From Neopestalotiopsis rosae (Eukaryota > Ascomycota > Sordariomycetes > Amphisphaeriales > Sporocadaceae), in the NCBI GenBank assembly GCA_023078685.1, contig JALGAS010000001.1:6138001-6202000 (forward strand): a DNA stretch of 64,000 nucleotides. Reading direction: 5' to 3'. This document shows, piece after piece, positions 58,623 to 64,000 of the stretch. The position numbers and the translations under genes are program-made. The notes below the pieces were generated by a model. That model saw nothing but the letters and a program-made list of their open reading frames with translations. It did no database searches and was not told where the DNA came from. Position 1 is the stretch's first letter, and each line of letters begins with the position of its first letter.

Positions 58623-60743
58623 TCAAGAACTTGAGATGCTAGAGGAAACAAGTTCGACAGTAGATATAGCCTGTGCTGCTCCTCTATATTGCCAGTTCTG
58701 AATATATGCGTTCCCACCGTCAGGGCAGTCCAAGTCCTCACCGGCACCGTTACAAGTGGCGTATGCTCCTATCAGAGTGCCTACAAAGGTCCCACTGCCA
58801 CCGCTGACGAGCTGGGCCGATGCGGTGCCGAGAACGACCTGCGCGTTGGGGTCGCCAGCGGGCCAGGCGGAAAAGCGATAGTGCGTCTCGTTTGCCGTCT
58901 GGACCTGGAGCGTTATGGTCGCGTTGCTCGCCCACGTGGACGGGACGGGGACCAGGACCGGTGCCAGGGCCTCGCTCGGGGGCACCGACGGGTTGTCGAC
59001 GTAGGGCGCCTCGGCCCGCAGACGCAGGGTCAACTGTGGAGCGGCGGAGGACGAGTCCTCGGGCTGCACGAGTACGAGGCCGAGGTCGATGTGGTTGTAT
59101 TGGGTCAAGAAGACGGTGATTCCCGTCTCGGCCTCGGCGGAAGATGCTTCGGGATTGAAGAGGACGTCCACGCTGTAGGTGAAGAGCGTGTCCGTCTGGC
59201 GCCGCCCGATGAATGCTAGACCCTCCTGGCCCGTGAGGTTGAGGTCCGACGACCCGGTCAGGTTGGCCCGGCTCGGCACGATCTGCAGGCCCTGGTCCGT
59301 CATGGAAAAGGCTCCTTCGCGGGGCACGCGCCAGTACACGAGGTTGCGCGGAATGGTTGCGCCGGCGCCGGCCGCGAGAAAGTCGTACGCGTCCGGGTCC
59401 GCGTTGAAGGGTCCGTCACCGGGCACGTCTCGGCTCGTCGCTGGCAGCGGCCACCCGTTCATGATGCCCTGCACGCGGTCCAACACCGGCCACTCGCCCT
59501 CGGCCCAGGTCGCGGGGTACAGCACCGTCTCGCGGCCCATGGGGTAGATCTCGTACTCCGGGCCGCAGCGGGTCGACAGCGCGGCGCCCCACCAGTTGCC
59601 GGCGCCGTCCTGGAACAGGTCGCCGTGGCCCACGGTCTGGAAGAGGGAGTCGCTGCCCTTGGCGGTCAGGAGCGGGTTGCCCTCGTAGGATTCGTAAGGT
59701 CCCCAGACCGAAGACGAACGCGCAATGGTGATGGAGTGGTTCAGCTCCGTTCCGCCCTCGGCGATCAAGAGGTAGTACCAGTCATCCTTTTTGTACAGGT
59801 GCGGACCTTCAGGGTACTGGCGAAAGTGTTTATCAGTAATTAGTTGAGGCTGTTCTGTTCTTTTGCCAACGGCGAGAGACATCACACAAATTACTGGAAT
59901 AGTGTGTAGGAGCAAGAAAAAGACATTGGCTTACATTGCCACCGGTGCCGTTCCAAACGCTCAGGGGAGTCTCGGGCGACAGCGCACCAGTGTCGAGGTC
60001 GATGGACTGCAGAACCACTCCGGCTTGCGCAATATACACGGTGCCGTCGTCATCCCAGAATAAATCAGGGTCGATCACGCCCGTCTTGAACACGACCGGG
60101 TCGCTCCAGGAGGCTTCGTCAAATGGGTCGGCGGTCTTGAAAATTAAGCCCAGAATCCCGTCCGGGCCAGCGCCCAAGTCTAGCAAAAAGAAGGGTCAGT
60201 CAATATCGTGCGAGCTGTGTATAGTGATCTGTTGTGCCTTCTCGTGGTTTTCCCCGAAGTGCCTGTTCTTCTGTCTGAGGCATGTTTTCTTTTTCTTTGT
60301 GACAGTACTGAGAAATATTGCGCAACCCAGGCTACACATGGGACGGTTCAGAGAGATTGCGTCCTCTCTGCCAAGAACTTACAAGGACAAGCAATGTAGA
60401 AGAAACCATCATGGTACCGCAGCGTAGCGGCGTAGAAGCCGAGCTGCTGGCCGGTCGTATTGCGCGAGGCACCCGGGATCTGCGACTCGCGATTCCAGAC
60501 GTGGCTGACCAGCTTCCAGTCAATGAGGTCGGCCGAGGCGTAAATTGGCAGGCCCGGGAACGAGATAAAGGTCGAGCTGACGCAGAAGAAGGTCTCGTTG
60601 ACGTGGACGCAGCTGGGGTCCGAGTGCCACCCGGGGAGGATGGGATTGTAAAATGTCGAGTTTGGCTCCTGCGCCGCGGCCGTGGAGATCCACAACGCCG
60701 AGGACGCGGCCAGGAGCAGCTTGAGATGGGAGAGGATGTTCAT
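58623..60743 (-). CDS. Secreted GH43 beta-xylosidase / arabinofuranosidase-like enzyme
   Basis: Exons in transcription order are 60743..60383, 60179..59935 and 59816..58623, about 599 aa. ATG 60743 opens a signal peptide (MNILSHLKLLLAASSALWIS). The five-bladed propeller acids are all visible: general base Asp in GWHSDPSCV, the Asp in GVIDPDLFWDDDG, and general acid Glu in YPEGPHLYKKDDWYYLL. TVGHGDL and the C-terminal beta-sandwich (GLAFIGRRQTDTLFTYSVDV onward) complete a GH43 layout. Such enzymes trim xylan or arabinan side chains outside the cell. Introns of 203 and 118 nt are longer than most here, so the first junction is less sure. Confidence 0.9.
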
Positions 60744-61704
60744 GACGAGATTAGAAATGCTCCCGTGGCACGACAAGAGATGGTGTTGATCTAATCGTGA
60801 GTGGGCTCACCTAGCTTTGGGCTTTCCATGGGGGAATCCATTTCTGCATTTATATTCATTTTGGACTCAATGCCTTGATCATAAGAGCAGCGTCATAATT
60901 CTGTGCAAACATGGCAATTGGAAGAGCAGCGAATAGGAGGTTACTCCGCACATGCCCTGGCATTATGCAATGTGAGGTTGGGCAGAGCACACCCAGGTTC
61001 CCCGCAGTGTATAGCAGATCTTGTTCGTGGGGCCCCGGGAACGAAATTGGAGTATACTGGCTCGGTGTTCCATTGGCGGAGTAACAGGGAACAAGAATTG
61101 AAGCTGCTAAATTGCCTATTAGCAAGTGAGTGGCATGATCCCCACAAGCGAATTCAGCGCGTTACTTTCGTTACAAAGTCGAAATCGTTGAGGTTCACCG
61201 TAACTGCATCGCCATTTGACGCCAGACGTGCATTGCGCAGTGAAAGCTTTGGGAGTCTGGACAATGAATGATGCGGCCATAATCCAGTCCGGCGGGGACG
61301 TCTCTGACAAGAGGTTCTATTTAACCGGCAACTCAGGACTGGGCCGGAAGAACCAAGTCTTGGCCTTGTCCCCGGTGAAGCTGTCGTTCGGCCATTATTG
61401 CGCCGATACCACCCCCGTTTGCCGCTCTGCTGTGGCATGTCACAAGAAAATCGTGCCTCATACTCACTCTCGCTAAACATGCACCTTCGGATTATTCGCA
61501 TACTCGGATGCTTTGGCCATTTGCACGCTTATCGGTACGCAGAAGCAAACGAGTAGCACATGCCACCCAATGAGCTTCAATGACGTCGGATTGCCATGAC
61601 AGTGAATGGCATGAGCAATGTAGTTTTTCGTAACGACATAATTGCATAATCTTGAGTTGTGATTGTGGTTGAATAACTTCTCTCAGTAATTTTGTTTCTA
61701 TCTA
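60744..61704. other. Intergenic region, GH43 promoter and GH29 3' flank
   Basis: About 960 bp between two same-strand glycosidase genes. It must contain the GH43 promoter; I do not see a clear xylanase-regulator GGCTAA box. Short frames here are not supported. Confidence 0.4.
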
Positions 61705-64000
61705 TCACTGGTATGCTACCTTGAATACCCAGCAGAACTCTTCAGCCTCAATCAGGTCTTCCGAGATATCGACAGAGAGCACCGCTGCCGCGCCACTTCC
61801 GCTCGACTCCCACGTCAGGTCCTCGCCTCCTTCTATGGCCAAAAGCTGAACGACGTCGCCCTCCAGAATGGGGATTGGAGCGGCAATATCCACTTTGCCG
61901 TCGACCACTGTGGGCTTTTCAAGGAACAAGATGTAGAAGGCATCGTCGGTCTGCGTAAAGCGCACCTCGGGACCGCCGACAATTTCACTCTGCACAAACC
62001 AGTACGTCGTGTTGAAAATTGCCTCGTCGTGAGCGTGGATCCAGGCGCCAGCCTGCTTGAGGTTCTGCACCTCGGCATCGACAATGGTGCCGTCGGCGCG
62101 CGGACCAATGTCGAGCAGGAGGTTGCCGTTCTTGGACACCATGTCGACCAGCGTGTAGACAATGGTGGTGGCGTTCATGTAGGCGCTGTCCGGGGTGGCG
62201 CGGTTGTAGCCGTAGCTGTAGGGGTCCATCCCCTGGTTGGACTCCCACTTGCGGTGCTGCGCCGACGAAAAGGTCTGGTACTCGGGCGTGTCAAAGTCGG
62301 CGGCCTCGGCGACGCCGCAGCGCGAGTTGATGGCCACCTGCCGGTCCTGGGCGCGCGCCGCGTTCCACCACGCCGCGGCAAAGTCGGCCGTTCCGTTGGC
62401 CGCGCCGCAGTCGCACCACATGATGTCGGTGCCGTAGTCGTAGGCCAGCGACTCCATCTGCGGCACCATGATGTCGGCGATGAAGTCGTCGACGGGGATG
62501 CGGCCCGTGTACGGCTCCTTTTCGCCCGTGTAGGGGTTCGTGGCCAAGCCGCCCGGCCAGGACGTGGTCGAACTGGTGTTGAACTGATCAAATCCGTACG
62601 GAGCAAAGTCGGGACTGAACCATTCGGGCAGCGAAAAGTAAGTGCCACGTTTGAGCTCTGGCTGGTAAGTCTCTGCAGCATCGAAAAGCTCAGCCAAGAG
62701 GTCGCGCTTTGGGCCATAGTGGATGGCAGAGCGGTTCGTGGTCTCTCCCGCATCAAATAGGGCAAAACCGTCATGGTGCTTTGTAGTTATCACGAAGTAC
62801 TTGGCACCTGCTTCGGCAAAGAGGTCAACCCAACTAGAAATAATGTTAGCTATGATGGATTCCAATACTCTAGAATTGTGTTGGCAGTGATTTACTCACC
62901 TCTTGGCATCAAAGTTCGAGGCATTAAACTCGGGGAACGTGTCGTCGTACACCCAATCCGCTCCAAATGTTTCTAGGCGGTAGTCGTAGAAGTCGGATCT
63001 GTCAGCTTGAGGGTGATGGGTTGAGTACCACCTGGGTGAACATGTCAGCTTAGTTGGAGTCGGGGATCCCGGATAGACACATACCAAAACCATTCAGCAT
63101 AACTCTCATAAGGCGACGAATTACCCCAACCAGTAACCGAGTACGGACCCCAGTGAATGAAGATGCCAAACTTGGCGTCGTCAAACCACTCTGGGCTTTC
63201 ATGCTTTGCCAGCACGCCGAGATCGCTGGTCCAAGTGAGCAGGCCAAAATCCAAGTCGTCAACCGTAACCTTGGACGGGCTCACTCCATCATCCAGCAGG
63301 ACCTCGGCGGAGATGGTCTTGTTGGGAGTTCCCTCGACCCCGACGGTAACGGTCTTTTGGTCGCCGGGGCACAGGCGCTTCAGTGTGCCTGGGACCGTCG
63401 TCTTGATGCCCTCGCCCGCAACAGTCACGTTGAGGCCGGTTCCGGACACGCACTCGGTGCCTGCATTGTTGATGGTGACCTCGACGGCTTGTGCGCCGCT
63501 GTCTAGCCACTTCTGCGTAGGTCTGACCGACTGCACCTCTAGAGAAGAACTCTCCCAAAGACTAATGGCAAAGACGTGAAGTCGTCCCTCGGTAGCATTG
63601 GTCGTGGTTGGCAGAGTGATGGACTGCAGGCTCTTTCCACTTGGAATGGATGCAGTTCTCTCAAAGATGTGGGTGGCTGTGTATGTTTGTTAGCTACTCA
63701 ATGGATTTTGCTAAATCACCCAAAGACTGGTGCTATTGAGGGACAAGATGAATCGCAAGAAGACATACTATTAAAGTTGACGCCAGTCTCAGTGTATCTG
63801 CTGGGAAAGACAATCTCGCCACGGTTGATGGTCAAGAACTCAAAGAAGTTTTGACTGCGCAGCTCAAACAGCGACGTACTGTTGTCGCTATAGGTAAAGG
63901 TCACATTGGCGCTCACACTCGTTGACTCTAGATCGCTGGCCACCAGGAAGGAGGCAGAAAAGTACGAGCCGGACGGTATAGCCAGGGCGTCTCCACTGCA
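61705..64000 (-). CDS. GH29 alpha-L-fucosidase, 5' end outside the window
   Basis: Visible exons in transcription order are 64000(edge)..63769, 63676..63085, 63031..62900 and 62833..61705; the frame is open at the right edge, so the start and any signal peptide lie beyond it. The junctions restore [29 protein letters not shown] and [13 protein letters not shown]. The catalytic barrel has [23 protein letters not shown] and DIMWCDCG, whose Asp is in the position of the GH29 nucleophile. An N-terminal beta-rich region (about 240 residues here) precedes it. GH29 enzymes retain configuration and remove alpha-L-fucose; fungal ones act for instance on xyloglucan. Its neighbour is the secreted GH43 enzyme. 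Confidence 0.92.

Noticed and set aside
62029..62760. A 243-codon plus-strand frame opposite the GH29 gene
   Set aside because: Same cause as above; no domain, and it overlaps catalytic exons in antisense.

Overview
The window is nuclear DNA of a filamentous ascomycete (Pezizomycotina). The gene families point to Sordariomycetes, perhaps Hypocreales, but the sequence alone does not settle this. The evidence is: many genes with short 54-80 nt introns (GT(A/G)NGN donors, CTAAC/CTGAC-like branch sites, YAG acceptors); strictly fungal families (rhodopsin-domain membrane protein, DUF7730-like, DUF6601-like, an esterase-NACHT-ankyrin receptor); eukaryotic core genes (NOP9, SPT7); and two nuclear-type tRNA genes, one with a short anticodon-loop intron. 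I model 20 protein genes and 2 tRNA genes. Splice sites were chosen by eye from frame continuity and family motifs; no transcript or database search was available.

Left part (1-26 kb) is accessory-like. It holds tRNA-Glu, a HEAT-repeat protein, a DUF7730-like protein, a secreted lactonase-fold beta-propeller, a rhodopsin-domain membrane protein, a large NOD-like receptor (lipase-like domain, P-loop NTPase, ankyrin repeats, coiled coil), a DUF6601-like membrane protein, an MCT-type transporter, an EthD-domain protein, a DHA2-type multidrug transporter with an apparently frameshifted C-terminus, and a secreted GH95 fucosidase. Next to GH95 lies a 628-bp foldback element with long imperfect inverted arms.

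Middle part (27-45 kb) has a secreted M20 peptidase, NOP9, and then a gene-poor stretch of about 14.4 kb (30,833-45,280). Its only convincing gene is one conserved, probably nuclear protein of unknown function (35,572-36,758), which has about 8.5 kb of apparently non-coding DNA upstream.

Right part (45-64 kb) carries an HSL-type alpha/beta hydrolase facing a short-chain dehydrogenase, tRNA-Lys(CUU), a group II PLP decarboxylase, a VanZ-like membrane protein, SPT7 (SAGA bromodomain subunit), a secreted GH43 enzyme and, running off the right edge, a GH29 alpha-L-fucosidase. GH95, GH29 and GH43 suggest a plant cell-wall or glycan side-chain degrading capacity, but the three are not contiguous. 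I see no secondary-metabolite core synthase, CRISPR array or intact autonomous transposon.
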